A DNA stretch of 64,000 nucleotides from Bacillota bacterium (lineage in GTDB: Bacteria > Bacillota > UBA4882 > UBA10575), in the NCBI GenBank assembly GCA_012727425.1, contig JAAYHQ010000057.1, positions 18,688-82,687 on the forward strand, read 5' to 3'. The position numbers and the translations under genes were made by a program. Positions within the stretch are counted from its first letter, which is position 1. Each line of letters opens with the position of its first letter. Shown in pieces: positions 1 to 8,915 of this stretch. Under the pieces are notes generated by a model. That model was not told where the DNA came from, made no database searches, and worked only from the letters and a program-made list of their open reading frames with translations.

Positions 1-1
1 G

Positions 2-1528
2 GTAAAAGACGGGGCGATCCGTTTTGTGCCCGAGCGCTTTACCAAGGTCTATTTGAACTGGATGGAGAACATCCGGGACTGGTGTATCTCCCGGCAACTC
101 TGGTGGGGACACCGGATTCCCATCTGGTATTGCCAGGATTGCGGGGCGGAGATCGCAGCCCGGGAAGAACCGAAAACCTGTCCCCAATGCGGCCAATCCC
201 GCCTGGAACAAGACCCGGATGTCCTTGACACCTGGTTTTCTTCGGCTTTGTGGCCCTTCTCGACGATGGGTTGGCCGGAAGAGACGCCGGAACTCAAGCA
301 TTTTTATCCGACCGCCGTGTTGGTGACGGCCCGGGATATCATCTTTTTCTGGGTTGCCCGCATGATCTTCATGGGTCTGGAGTTTATGGGGGAAAAACCC
401 TTCCACGAAGTGTTAATCCACGGTTTGGTCCTGGACAAGGACGGCAAAAAGATGAGCAAGTCCCGGCCCGAGACGAATGTTGATCCCTTGGATGTGATTG
501 AGAAATACGGGGCCGATACCCTCCGTTTCACTTTGGCGACCGGCACGACGCTCGGGCAGGACCAGCGGTTTCAGATGGAAAAGATCGACGGGATCCGTAA
601 TTTTTCCAACAAGATCTGGAACGCGGCCCGTTTTGTCCTGATGAACCTGGAGGATTACCCGGCGGAGGAGGAAGAACTGGATCTGTCCGCCCTCTCCTTG
701 GCCGACCGGTACATCTTGTCCCGTCTACAGCGGGTGACCGCGGCGGCGGAGACCATGTTTAAACGGTACGACTTGGGTGGCTTTGCCAATTTGCTCTATG
801 ATTTTATCTGGAGTGAGTTCTGCGACTGGTATATTGAGATGGCCAAACCCGCGCTCCGCTTGGACGGCAAAGTAAAACGGACCACCCAAACGGTGCTGGT
901 TAAGGTGCTGCGTCAGACCATGGCCCTGCTCCATCCCTATATGCCCTTTATTACCGAGGAGATCTGGCAAGCGCTGCCCCACCAAGGAAAGACGCTCATG
1001 CTGGCCCCCTGGCCGACGGTGGATGAGCAACTCCTTGACGAGCAGGCGGAAGCGGAGATGGGCTTGATTATGAATCTGACCCGTGCGATCCGGAATATCC
1101 GCGCCGAAGTCGGCGTTGAACCGGGCCGGAAGGTGGAAGCGATCTTCTTGACCGTCGCTCCCCAGCAGGCCATCTTGAACGCCAACCGTTTGTACCTTGA
1201 GACTTTGGCGGGATTAAGCAAGATGGAGGTGCGCGCCGGCGACAGCCCGAAGCCGGCCAAGGCGATGACCGCGGTGGTGGAAGGGGTCGAGGTCTTTTTA
1301 CCGCTGGCCGGAATGGTCGATCTCGATCTGGAGATTAAACGGTTGCAAAAAGAGTTGTTGACTTTGGAGGAGGAAAGAAAACGGCTCACCGGGAAACTGG
1401 CTAATGAACAGTTTGTCACCAAAGCACCGCCGGCGGTGGTTGAAAAGGAGCGTAAGAAACTGGCTGCGCTGGAAATTGACTATGAAAAAATCCAGAACCG
1501 CTTGGCGGAGCTTACGCAGGAGGGCTAA
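2..1528 (+). CDS. valS: Valine-tRNA ligase, C-terminal part (5' truncated by window)
   Basis: Class I aminoacyl-tRNA synthetase that charges tRNA-Val. The frame is open from base 2, so the N-terminal part with the HIGH motif lies outside the window; about 508 residues of a family of roughly 880 remain. Visible are the catalytic-core stretch WCISRQLWWGHRIPIWY, a zinc-type knuckle (CQDCG followed by CPQCG), the KMSKS loop (449-463) in the ValRS-type context KMSKSRPETNVDPLDV, the anticodon-binding helical domain, and the C-terminal heptad-rich coiled coil typical of ValRS (about 70 residues, rich in E, K, R and L). The usual downstream folC is absent; lepB follows after 185 bases without a convincing gene. 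Confidence 0.97.
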   Translation, partial: VKDGAIRFVPERFTKVYLNWMENIRDWCISRQLWWGHRIPIWYCQDCGAEIAAREEPKTCPQCGQSRLEQDPDVLDTWFSSALWPFSTMGWPEETPELKHFYPTAVLVTARDIIFFWVARMIFMGLEFMGEKPFHEVLIHGLVLDKDGKKMSKSRPETNVDPLDVIEKYGADTLRFTLATGTTLGQDQRFQMEKIDGIRNFSNKIWNAARFVLMNLEDYPAEEEELDLSALSLADRYILSRLQRVTAAAETMFKRYDLGGFANLLYDFIWSEFCDWYIEMAKPALRLDGKVKRTTQTVLVKVLRQTMALLHPYMPFITEEIWQALPHQGKTLMLAPWPTVDEQLLDEQAEAEMGLIMNLTRAIRNIRAEVGVEPGRKVEAIFLTVAPQQAILNANRLYLETLAGLSKMEVRAGDSPKPAKAMTAVVEGVEVFLPLAGMVDLDLEIKRLQKELLTLEEERKRLTGKLANEQFVTKAPPAVVEKERKKLAALEIDYEKIQNRLAELTQEG

Positions 1529-1713
1529 CCGGTTGATCCGGAAAAGCGGATCCGCCGCGACGGGGCTACGCTGGCTTGGCTGCCGCCGGCGGATCTGCTG
1601 TTTCCCTTGCCCGGCAGTGGAAACAACGGGAACTTTGCCCAGGCTTAAACGTTATTACCAAAGTTGGGGCGAGAACGAAGGTGCACCAGACAGTTATGGA
1701 GGAGGTTGGTCCA

Positions 1714-2286
1714 GTGGAGTTTCACAAATCAGAGCTTAGGGAATGGATCGAATCAATCGCCGGTTCGGTGCTGACGGCCCTCTTTATCATGGTCTTTTTG
1801 TTTCAAACCTACAAGGTTGAAGGGAAGTCGATGGAGCCCAATCTGTTTGAAGGACAAAGGCTGATCGTTGATAAGGTGACCTACCGTTTTCGCCCGCCGA
1901 AACCTGGAGAAGTCGTGGTGATTAAACCGAAGGATCCAACAAAGAAGTTTGTCAAACGGGTGATCGCTACCGAAGGGCAGAACCTCCAGATTACCAACGG
2001 CAACTTGCGGATTAATGGACTGACCGTCCATGAACCCTATATTTTGGAAAAGATGGCCGATGATTTTGAATGGACGGTCATTCCCCAGGGGACCGTCTTT
2101 GTGATGGGTGATAACCGGAACCGGAGTATGGACAGCCGGGACCAGCATAATGTCGGTTTCGTCCCCTTGGAAAATGTGGTGGGGCGAGCAGTGCTCATCT
2201 ATTGGCCCCTGAAGCAGGCACAAATAATTAAAACCCCCGAACTGAAGGGGGATTGGGACTTTGATGAGATCGAGTTTACCCAATAG
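1714..2286 (+). CDS. lepB: Signal peptidase I
   Basis: Membrane-bound serine protease (S26) that removes signal peptides from secreted proteins. The GTG start at 1714 is chosen because GGAGGAGGT sits just upstream and it gives 190 residues, the usual size for the single-anchor Gram-positive type; the open frame extends further 5' without support. One N-terminal membrane anchor (about residues 15-31) precedes the catalytic serine in GKSMEPN (Ser39) and the lysine general base in FVKRVIA (Lys81). The box MGDNRNRSMDSR and the final YWP stretch complete the family signature. It stands alone, followed by a strong terminator. Confidence 0.95.
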   Translation: MEFHKSELREWIESIAGSVLTALFIMVFLFQTYKVEGKSMEPNLFEGQRLIVDKVTYRFRPPKPGEVVVIKPKDPTKKFVKRVIATEGQNLQITNGNLRINGLTVHEPYILEKMADDFEWTVIPQGTVFVMGDNRNRSMDSRDQHNVGFVPLENVVGRAVLIYWPLKQAQIIKTPELKGDWDFDEIEFTQ

Positions 2287-2294
2287 AGACACCG

Positions 2295-2320
2295 GCCGGA
2301 GGAAGACTCCGGCTTTTTTT
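2295..2320 (+). terminator. Rho-independent terminator of lepB
   Basis: Seven-pair stem GCCGGAG/CTCCGGC with a five-base loop, followed by seven T residues, 9 bases after the lepB stop codon. Confidence 0.9.
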
Positions 2321-2353
2321 GTCCCTGGGAAGAACGGTCCGGCCATGGACGGA

Positions 2354-2800
2354 TTAGGATAACGCTTGAAAGAAGGTGGCCAGCCGCTTGACCGGTTCAC
2401 GGCGGGGTTGGCCGTCTTTTGTGATGCAAATCTGTTTGGTTTCCCCGGTGACCAGCAGAAGACCGTCGGGTTCGCGGGTGATTTTATAGGCAAACTCGAG
2501 GTAGGGTGGGCGGATCGCTTTGATCCAGGTTTCCACCGTGACTAAATCGTCATACCGGGCCGGGGCGTGGTAGTGGCAGGTGGCCGTGAGCAGGGGGAAG
2601 AAGTAACCCTCCTCTTCACATTGGCGGTAGGAAAAGCCGTACTGCCGCAGGAATTCGGTGCGCCCCAGTTCCATCCAGGGTAAATAACGCGAATGGTGCA
2701 CAACCCCCATGGCGTCGGTTTCGGCGTAACGGACACGGAAACTGACCCGGTTGCGTGATGCGGCGAACCCGGCCGGCGTGGGGGTGGGTTCGTTCTTCAT
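2354..2800 (-). CDS. Acyl-CoA thioesterase, YbgC/FadM-like hotdog family
   Basis: Hotdog-fold 4-hydroxybenzoyl-CoA thioesterase family protein of 148 residues, expected to hydrolyse acyl-CoA thioesters in the cytoplasm. The signature YAETDAMGVVHHSRYLPW contains the catalytic aspartate (Asp29), and WMELGRTEFLR continues the conserved helix. The ATG at 2800 is preceded by GGAAGGAGG at good spacing and is preferred to an earlier in-frame start at 2824. The gene is monocistronic with its own promoter. The physiological substrate cannot be read from the sequence. Confidence 0.88.
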   Translation of the reverse strand: MKNEPTPTPAGFAASRNRVSFRVRYAETDAMGVVHHSRYLPWMELGRTEFLRQYGFSYRQCEEEGYFFPLLTATCHYHAPARYDDLVTVETWIKAIRPPYLEFAYKITREPDGLLLVTGETKQICITKDGQPRREPVKRLATFFQALS

Positions 2801-2845
2801 TAGACTTCCTCCTTCCAACAGCAAAGGCGGTTGTTAATAGTTTTT

Positions 2846-2874
2846 ATTATAGTACAGATCGCAACCGGAAACAA
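2846..2874 (-). promoter_or_regulatory. Sigma-A type promoter for the thioesterase gene
   Basis: On the minus strand, TTGTTT (2869-2874) and a consensus TATAAT (2846-2851) are separated by 17 bases. The gene starts 46 bases downstream of the -10 box. Confidence 0.7.
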
Positions 2875-2892
2875 CTGGACGGCGCAAGCCCT

Positions 2893-4968
2893 TCAGTTCC
2901 GCCCTGGCCCGGCGTTTAGCTTTTGCCACAAGGTTTCCACCAGTTCGGCGATGGCCGGGACCACCACCAACTCAACCTGGCCCCGGGGTTTTGCCGCGGC
3001 CGCCAAGGCCTGTTTCAGTTGTTGGAAGAAAGTTGGATCCAAAGTTAAGGGTTCATTGTTTTGTTGTTTCGCCCAGAGGGCCAGGATGTCCAGGCCCAAG
3101 CCGGCGATCCGGGCGAGAGCCGCGGACAGGCTCCGGATCTCGTGGAGGAGAGGAGCGCTTTTGATGATCGGTTCCAAAGCGGTATGGTTCTTATGCCATA
3201 CGGTAAGTTGCGCTTTGATCTCCCGCCAGAGGCTTTCATTTTCTCCGGCCTGGGTGTTGCTGGCTTCGACCGTGGGGTCTTGTTCCAGGGTGCTTAGATA
3301 GCGGCGGACCAGTTGATGGAAACGACGGGCAGCTTTCGCCTCGGTGGGGGCGGCATCCACGACCCGCGTGAGCGGGGAATAGATGGTGGCGTCGGGGCAC
3401 TGGATGGCCCGTTCGTAGTTTTTGACCGGCTCGCAGAGATCGACCAGGGTTTGCAGGGGCTCAATCGCCCACTGTCCGCATAACCGGCGGAGCATCATCG
3501 GGTAATTCTTTTCATGGGTGAGCCCCAACTCCTCCAGGTGCAAGCTGACCCGCGCCAACCGGCGGTCCAGGTGCTCCGGGGTGCAGTGGGCGGGTGGGGA
3601 CCACAGCCGTTCGGCAATGGCGGCGGCCCGTGGCCAGAGGCGGGCGTCGATGGTTTCCGGCGAGATGAACTCGGTCCACATCGCCGCTTCGCCGCCCAAC
3701 ACCAGCTGTTGTTGTTCGGGGGTGAGTTCATCCGCGGGTGCTCCTTCAGCCGGCGCCAACGGGTCGTTTTGGTAGTGAAAAGCCGCCGGTTGCATCAGAT
3801 CAAGGTAGTAGCCGTGAGAGAGAATTCCCCGGTAGCCCATTTTGGCCGCTTGCCACAGCCGTTCCTTGCTCCGCCAGGCCTGAATGACAACCGTAGAGGT
3901 GGGTAAAGCAGCGGCGAGGATTTCATCCCAACCGACCATTTTTTTCTGGAGCCGGGTTAAGATGGCCAGTAAGCGCCGGTTAAAATAGGTTTGCAGGGCA
4001 TGGGTGTCCGGGAGTCCGTGGGCGCGCATAAACGCTTGGATCTCTGGATTGGCCAGCCATTGTCGGCCGTTGTTTTCATCGCCGCCGATATGGATGTACT
4101 CGTCGGGGAAAAGAGCGGCCATCTCCTGGAAAAAGGCGGCGAGGAAGGTATAGGTTTCCTCCCGGGCCGGATTGAGGAGGGTATCTTTCACACCGAACCC
4201 GATCTCCGGGTGGTGGGGACCGGGGGCGCTCGCCAGTTCCGGGTAGCCCAGGACCCAGCTGCTGGTGTGGCCGGGGAGGTCAAATTCGGGTACCACCCGG
4301 ATCCCCCGGAGGTCGGCGTAGTTAATCACCTCCCGGATTTGTTCCTGGGTATAGTAGGCCCCGGCGGCACCCTCCTGGTGGAGGCGGGGGAAAACCTTGC
4401 TTTCCACCCGGAACCCCTGGTCATCGGTTAAATGCCAATGGAGGACGTTTAGCTTGACGGCGGCCATGCCGTCCAGATTGCGTTTGATCACTTCCACCGG
4501 TTGAAAGTGGCGGGCGCAGTCGATTAATAAGCCCCGCCAGGGAAAGCGGGGTTGATCGGTGATCCGGACCGCCGGGAAAAAGGGCCCGTCCTGGTCGGCC
4601 GTTAGGAGTTGGAGGATTGTTTCCAGCCCTCGCAACACGCCCAGGTCGGTTTCGGCCTGGAGAACGGCCTGTTTGGGCCCGATCTCCAGCCGGTAGGATT
4701 CATCTTCACCTAAGGCCAGCTTACCTTGGCGCCGGTTGCTGATAACGAACGAACACGTTTCCGGCAGCGGCTCGTGCAGCGGTTTATGGTTAAGAAAAGA
4801 GAGGCCGGTGCGCCCCGCCAAACGGGCGAGGAAGCGGGAAACACCGGCGCACGTCCGTTTTCCCGGGGCGCCTTTCAGGCCAACCGTAAAGGCCGGAGTA
4901 ATCCGGAGGGCGCCGGGTTGGGGAATTACCGTTACCGGTTTGGGGAGTAAATAATCGAAAACCTTCAT
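2893..4968 (-). CDS. Beta-N-acetylhexosaminidase, GH20, cytoplasmic
   Basis: Glycoside hydrolase family 20 enzyme of 691 residues that releases terminal GlcNAc (or GalNAc) by substrate-assisted catalysis. The family signature HIGGDENN, with the catalytic Asp-Glu pair, lies around residue 295; LHWHLTDDQGF and the tryptophan-bearing AAMWTEF and ERLWSP stretches line the sugar pocket. An N-terminal GH20b-type domain precedes the barrel, and about 170 helical residues follow it. No signal peptide is present, which fits intracellular cleavage of imported chitin oligosaccharides. The ATG immediately follows the TGA of the phosphorylase gene, so the two should be translationally linked. It is the last gene of the minus-strand operon. 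Confidence 0.93.
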   Translation of the reverse strand: MKVFDYLLPKPVTVIPQPGALRITPAFTVGLKGAPGKRTCAGVSRFLARLAGRTGLSFLNHKPLHEPLPETCSFVISNRRQGKLALGEDESYRLEIGPKQAVLQAETDLGVLRGLETILQLLTADQDGPFFPAVRITDQPRFPWRGLLIDCARHFQPVEVIKRNLDGMAAVKLNVLHWHLTDDQGFRVESKVFPRLHQEGAAGAYYTQEQIREVINYADLRGIRVVPEFDLPGHTSSWVLGYPELASAPGPHHPEIGFGVKDTLLNPAREETYTFLAAFFQEMAALFPDEYIHIGGDENNGRQWLANPEIQAFMRAHGLPDTHALQTYFNRRLLAILTRLQKKMVGWDEILAAALPTSTVVIQAWRSKERLWQAAKMGYRGILSHGYYLDLMQPAAFHYQNDPLAPAEGAPADELTPEQQQLVLGGEAAMWTEFISPETIDARLWPRAAAIAERLWSPPAHCTPEHLDRRLARVSLHLEELGLTHEKNYPMMLRRLCGQWAIEPLQTLVDLCEPVKNYERAIQCPDATIYSPLTRVVDAAPTEAKAARRFHQLVRRYLSTLEQDPTVEASNTQAGENESLWREIKAQLTVWHKNHTALEPIIKSAPLLHEIRSLSAALARIAGLGLDILALWAKQQNNEPLTLDPTFFQQLKQALAAAAKPRGQVELVVVPAIAELVETLWQKLNAGPGRN

Positions 4969-7380
4969 TCAAGACTGTCCTCCTTCACCCATGGTTACCA
5001 CCACCTCGTGGGTGGTTCCGGCCGCTTGCGGGGGGATTGCCCCTTGGACCGGTTGGCCGTTTAGAGTGATCTTTTTTACCCCTTTTTGGACCCGGTCCGG
5101 GTTTTTCACGGTAATCTGGAAGGTGGCTCCCCGCCACACGCGGGTGACTTGGAATTCGGTCCAGTTCTCCGGAATACACGGATCGATGATCAAGCCGTCA
5201 AAGGTAAGCCGGAGGCCCAGGATCCATTGGGTGGCGGCCGTATACATCCAACCGGAGCTGCCGGTCAGCCACGGATGACGGGCGCGGCCAAACGCCGTGT
5301 GGTCCCGGCCGACAATAAATTGGCAATAGGAGTAGGGTTCGGCTTCCCGAATGTGGATCTTGTCGTTTTGATTATAGGGTAAGAGCGCATCATAAAATTT
5401 CATCGCGCGGTTCCCCCGGCCCAACCGGCATTCGGCAATAATGGCCCAGGGGTTGGCGTGGCTGAAGATGGCGCCGTTTTCTTTCAGGCCCGGATAAACC
5501 CGGGTTACAAACCCAATCTCATCATCGGGCTTGGTGTAACAAGGCCAGACCAGATGGAGACCCCATTCGGAGAAGAGGTACTGGTCGACCGCATCCATGC
5601 AGAGGCGGGCCCGTTCGGGGGAGGCGGCGCCCGAGAGGACCGCCAGACTGTTTGATTCCAAGTGAATTTTGCCTTCCACGTTGTGTTGGGAACCAATCTT
5701 CCTGCCGTTGGCCGTGATCCCCCGGATGTACCAGCGGCCGTCCCAGAGGACCGCTTCACAAGTGTTGCGCACTTGTGCGGCGATGGCGCTGTATTTTTCC
5801 ACGTCATCCCGGCGTCCCAAGTAGGCGGCGGCTTCAATAAAGGCTTGCAAGGCCCAGTAGTGCAGGAAAGAGACCATGGCGCTCTCCCCGCCGCCGAGAT
5901 TAAGGCAATCATTCCAGTCGGCCCGCAGCCCTTTGCAGATCCCGTTCGGCCCCACCTGTTCCGTGGAGAAATCCAAAGCGCGTTTCAGGTGTTCGTAGAC
6001 GGAGGCTTCCCCGCCGTCGGCGAAAGGGATGATTTCGGCGAAGAAAGCGGTGTCGCCGGTTTCTTTCACATATTGACAGACGGAGGGGACCAACCAAAGG
6101 TGATCATCGGAACAGGTGTCCTCCAGGCCATGGATTAAGGATTCCGGCTTTGGTTCCGGGACCACGGTTGGCAATTTGAATTTCGGGGCCGGCGGACGGT
6201 CCGGGTCAAAATGTTCAGGCTCGAAAAGATGGAGACCGTATCCGCTGCTTACCTGCGCCCGCATAAGCTCAACGAGGCGTTGGCGTACTTTTTCCGGATT
6301 GGTATGGGGAACGCTCATCACATCCTGGGCGGTATCGCGGTACCCCAGTCCGGTGCGGCCGCCGACTTCAATGAAGGAGGCAAACCGGGACCAGACCACA
6401 CAAGTTTCGGCCTGGTAAAGGTTCCAGGTGTTGATCATGGTATTGAACCCTTCATGAGGCGTGCGGCACTGCAGTTTGGCCAATTTTTCTGCCCAGTATT
6501 CCTTTAGTCCCCGGAAGGCGGCATCCACATTTTTCAAGTCAGCGTATTTTGCCCGCATTTTCCGGCCGGTTGCCCGGTTCCCCACGCCCAACATAAAGAT
6601 GAGGCGTTTTTCTTCGCCCGGGGCTAAAGTGAGGCGTTTGTGGAGCGCACCGCAATGGTTCCCCCCCAACTCGCTGGCGTTGGAACACTGGCCGCGTTCA
6701 ACGGCGACGGGGTTGGTTTCCGTCCGGTAAGCACCGAGGAAGCGGTCACGGACACTATCATAGCTATCCGGCGCGAAACTGGCGGTGAAATAGTGAAAGG
6801 TCCAAGGTTCATAGAAGAAATCATATTCGATCACACCATCTTCGTAGCTGGAACCACTGGCGTAGAGGCTCATCTGGAAGTTTTGATTGTCAATGTCAAT
6901 ATGGTGAAAGGAGAATTCAACATAGGAGAAGACACTGAGCCGGCGCTTCCGGCCGGAAGTGTTTTTAATTCGCACATCCCAGAGCTCCACATCGTCATCG
7001 ACCGGGATAAAAAGGAGTTGTTCCGCTTCAATTCCTTGGTACGCACAGAAAAATTTCGAATAGGAAAGACCATGCCGGCACTGGTAGACCGCTTGGTTTA
7101 AATCTTTACCCACCGGTTGCCACGAAACGGACCAGTAGTCGCCTGTTTCATCATCCCGCAAGTAAACGTAGTGTCCCGGACGGTCCATGGGGACACCATT
7201 GGGCCGAAAACGGGTGATCCGGTGGTGCTGCGCCTGCCGGTAGAAGGAGTAACCGCCGGCGTTATTGGAGATGACGGTGCAGAGGTCTTTAACCCCCAAG
7301 TAATTTGTCCAAGAAACCGGGGTGTCTGGACGTTCAATTACGTATTCACGGTTTTGGTTATCGAAATATCCGTAACGCAT
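4969..7380 (-). CDS. chbP: N,N'-diacetylchitobiose phosphorylase, GH94
   Basis: GH94 inverting phosphorylase of 803 residues. Characterised chitobiose phosphorylases convert (GlcNAc)2 and phosphate to GlcNAc-1-phosphate and GlcNAc in the cytoplasm. The protein resembles, as recalled, the Vibrio chitobiose phosphorylase nearly end to end: start MRYGYFDNQNREYVI, NNAGGYSFY, the central FIEVGGRTGLGYRDTAQD, and GICKGLRADWNDC with the presumed general-acid aspartate near residue 490. Cellobiose phosphorylase is a less likely reading because the flanking GH20, nagB and ROK genes all point to amino sugars. The start is supported by AAAGGAG. Assignment rests on remembered similarity and context, without an alignment. 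Confidence 0.9.
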   Translation of the reverse strand: MRYGYFDNQNREYVIERPDTPVSWTNYLGVKDLCTVISNNAGGYSFYRQAQHHRITRFRPNGVPMDRPGHYVYLRDDETGDYWSVSWQPVGKDLNQAVYQCRHGLSYSKFFCAYQGIEAEQLLFIPVDDDVELWDVRIKNTSGRKRRLSVFSYVEFSFHHIDIDNQNFQMSLYASGSSYEDGVIEYDFFYEPWTFHYFTASFAPDSYDSVRDRFLGAYRTETNPVAVERGQCSNASELGGNHCGALHKRLTLAPGEEKRLIFMLGVGNRATGRKMRAKYADLKNVDAAFRGLKEYWAEKLAKLQCRTPHEGFNTMINTWNLYQAETCVVWSRFASFIEVGGRTGLGYRDTAQDVMSVPHTNPEKVRQRLVELMRAQVSSGYGLHLFEPEHFDPDRPPAPKFKLPTVVPEPKPESLIHGLEDTCSDDHLWLVPSVCQYVKETGDTAFFAEIIPFADGGEASVYEHLKRALDFSTEQVGPNGICKGLRADWNDCLNLGGGESAMVSFLHYWALQAFIEAAAYLGRRDDVEKYSAIAAQVRNTCEAVLWDGRWYIRGITANGRKIGSQHNVEGKIHLESNSLAVLSGAASPERARLCMDAVDQYLFSEWGLHLVWPCYTKPDDEIGFVTRVYPGLKENGAIFSHANPWAIIAECRLGRGNRAMKFYDALLPYNQNDKIHIREAEPYSYCQFIVGRDHTAFGRARHPWLTGSSGWMYTAATQWILGLRLTFDGLIIDPCIPENWTEFQVTRVWRGATFQITVKNPDRVQKGVKKITLNGQPVQGAIPPQAAGTTHEVVVTMGEGGQS

Positions 7381-7404
7381 TTTCGTTCTTTCTCCTTTGT
7401 TGGT

Positions 7405-8832
7405 TTAGTTGAGTCCCAAATGCTCGACCATGATGTTACAGAGCGCGGTCGCGGTGCTTTCCGTGTCGGCCTCGGCATAGATGCGCAAGAGGGGTTCGGT
7501 TCCGGAAAAGCGGATACTGAGCCATGCTCCCGTTTCAAAGTAGATCTTTAAACCGTCGAGTGTGCTGGTTTGCGCGATTTTCAGCCCAAAAGCGGGCAGG
7601 TTTTGCCGGTCGAAGATCTTTTCGCGGAGTGCGGTTTTCCGGGTGGCGGGGAAGGCGATGTTCCTCTCCGCCATGTGATAAGAGCCGTATTTTGCTTCAA
7701 TCTCGGCCAACAGTTTGGATAGGCTTTTTCCGGTGATACTCAGGGCTTCGATCAGGAGACTGGCGGCAAAAATTCCGTCTTTCCCGGGGATATGGCCCCG
7801 AATGGTCAGACCACCGCTGCTTTCTCCGCCAATCAAGGCGTTGGTCTCTTCCATTTTGGCACTGATGTGCTTAAAGCCCACCGGGACCTCGTAACATTTT
7901 TCCCCGAAATCACGGGCGATTGCGTCCAACAGGTGGGTGGTGGACAGGTTCCGGACTGCCCCGCCGGTCCAGCCTTTGTACCGCAGTAAATAATAGTAGA
8001 GGAGGGCCAGGATCTGATTGGGGGCAATAAACTCGCCCCGCTCGTTGATGATGCCGATCCGGTCGGCATCACCGTCGGTGCCGATGCCAAGGTCAAAGCC
8101 GTTTTCGACCACGATGTTTCTTAACCGGTGCAGGGTGTGGGTGGTCGGCGAGGGCAAGCGGCCCCCAAACAAGGTGTCGTGGCGGTCGTGGATCACCATG
8201 ACCTCACAGCGGGTGGTGACGAGGATGGTTTGCAAACAGGTTTTCGAGACGCCGTACATCGGATCAAGGACGACACGGAGTTTGCGTTTTTTGATCGCTG
8301 TGGTGTCGATCATGCTTAGGATCGTGTCGATGTAGTCGTTAAAAGGATCGATGATTTCGATCCGGTTCTGCGCGATCGCTTCCGCAAAATCAAGACGGCG
8401 GATGGCGGCCGGATCGACCTTGGCGATCAGCTTTTCCAGGAACGTGGTCACTTCCTCCTTGGCATCACGGCCGCCGGCGGTGAAAAGCTTAACCCCGTTG
8501 TAATCGGCCGGATTATGACTGGCCGTAATGGTCGCCCCGAAGGGCGCGTTCATCTTTTTCACGGTGTACATAACTAGAGGAGTGGGGGCGACTTGATTAA
8601 TAAAGTAAACTTTTATCTCATTGCCGGCGAGTACTTCGGCTAGCCATTTGGCGGCCTTATCCGATAAAAAGCGGCGGTCATAGCCAAGGACAAAAATGGG
8701 CTCCGCCGCCTGCGATCCGGGGGTGTGTTGCGTCATCAAATCGGCAAGTCCCTGTGCCAAAAGGCAAACATTGGCTTTGGTAAAATCTTCACCGATGAGC
8801 GCGCGCCAACCGCCGGTTCCAAATTTAATCAT
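7405..8832 (-). CDS. Alpha-D-phosphohexomutase (probable GlcNAc-phosphate or glucose-phosphate mutase)
   Basis: Four-domain phosphohexomutase of 475 residues. The phosphoserine loop TASHNPADYNG is near residue 105, the metal-binding loop is DGDADR, the sugar-binding loop GGESSGG, and the phosphate-binding RFSGTEPLLRIY is near the C-terminus. The family interconverts 1- and 6-phosphates of glucose, mannose or (N-acetyl)glucosamine. Placed between the ROK regulator and chitobiose phosphorylase, it most simply converts the product GlcNAc-1-phosphate to GlcNAc-6-phosphate; this is inference from context. The start has GGAGGAAG at proper spacing, and only 24 bases separate it from chbP. Confidence 0.9.
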   Translation of the reverse strand: MIKFGTGGWRALIGEDFTKANVCLLAQGLADLMTQHTPGSQAAEPIFVLGYDRRFLSDKAAKWLAEVLAGNEIKVYFINQVAPTPLVMYTVKKMNAPFGATITASHNPADYNGVKLFTAGGRDAKEEVTTFLEKLIAKVDPAAIRRLDFAEAIAQNRIEIIDPFNDYIDTILSMIDTTAIKKRKLRVVLDPMYGVSKTCLQTILVTTRCEVMVIHDRHDTLFGGRLPSPTTHTLHRLRNIVVENGFDLGIGTDGDADRIGIINERGEFIAPNQILALLYYYLLRYKGWTGGAVRNLSTTHLLDAIARDFGEKCYEVPVGFKHISAKMEETNALIGGESSGGLTIRGHIPGKDGIFAASLLIEALSITGKSLSKLLAEIEAKYGSYHMAERNIAFPATRKTALREKIFDRQNLPAFGLKIAQTSTLDGLKIYFETGAWLSIRFSGTEPLLRIYAEADTESTATALCNIMVEHLGLN

Positions 8833-8915
8833 GGTCTTCCTCCTTTATTGGTGGGTTGCTCTTCACTTACCCACCCGGGTAGATAATATTCTAGCCATAG
8901 CGGGGGTTACCGGGC

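Noticed and set aside
1529..1713. Short frame between valS and lepB as a folC remnant
   Set aside because: The translated 38 residues show no FolC motif, and the frame lacks a start with a binding site.
1404..1739. Open frame overlapping valS end and lepB start
   Set aside because: It overlaps two real genes in a different frame, has an arginine-rich composition typical of shadow frames, and has no ribosome binding site.
2831..6730. Multiple plus-strand open frames opposite the GH20 and GH94 genes
   Set aside because: They lie antisense to strongly recognised enzymes, lack binding sites and motifs, and result from high GC at third positions.
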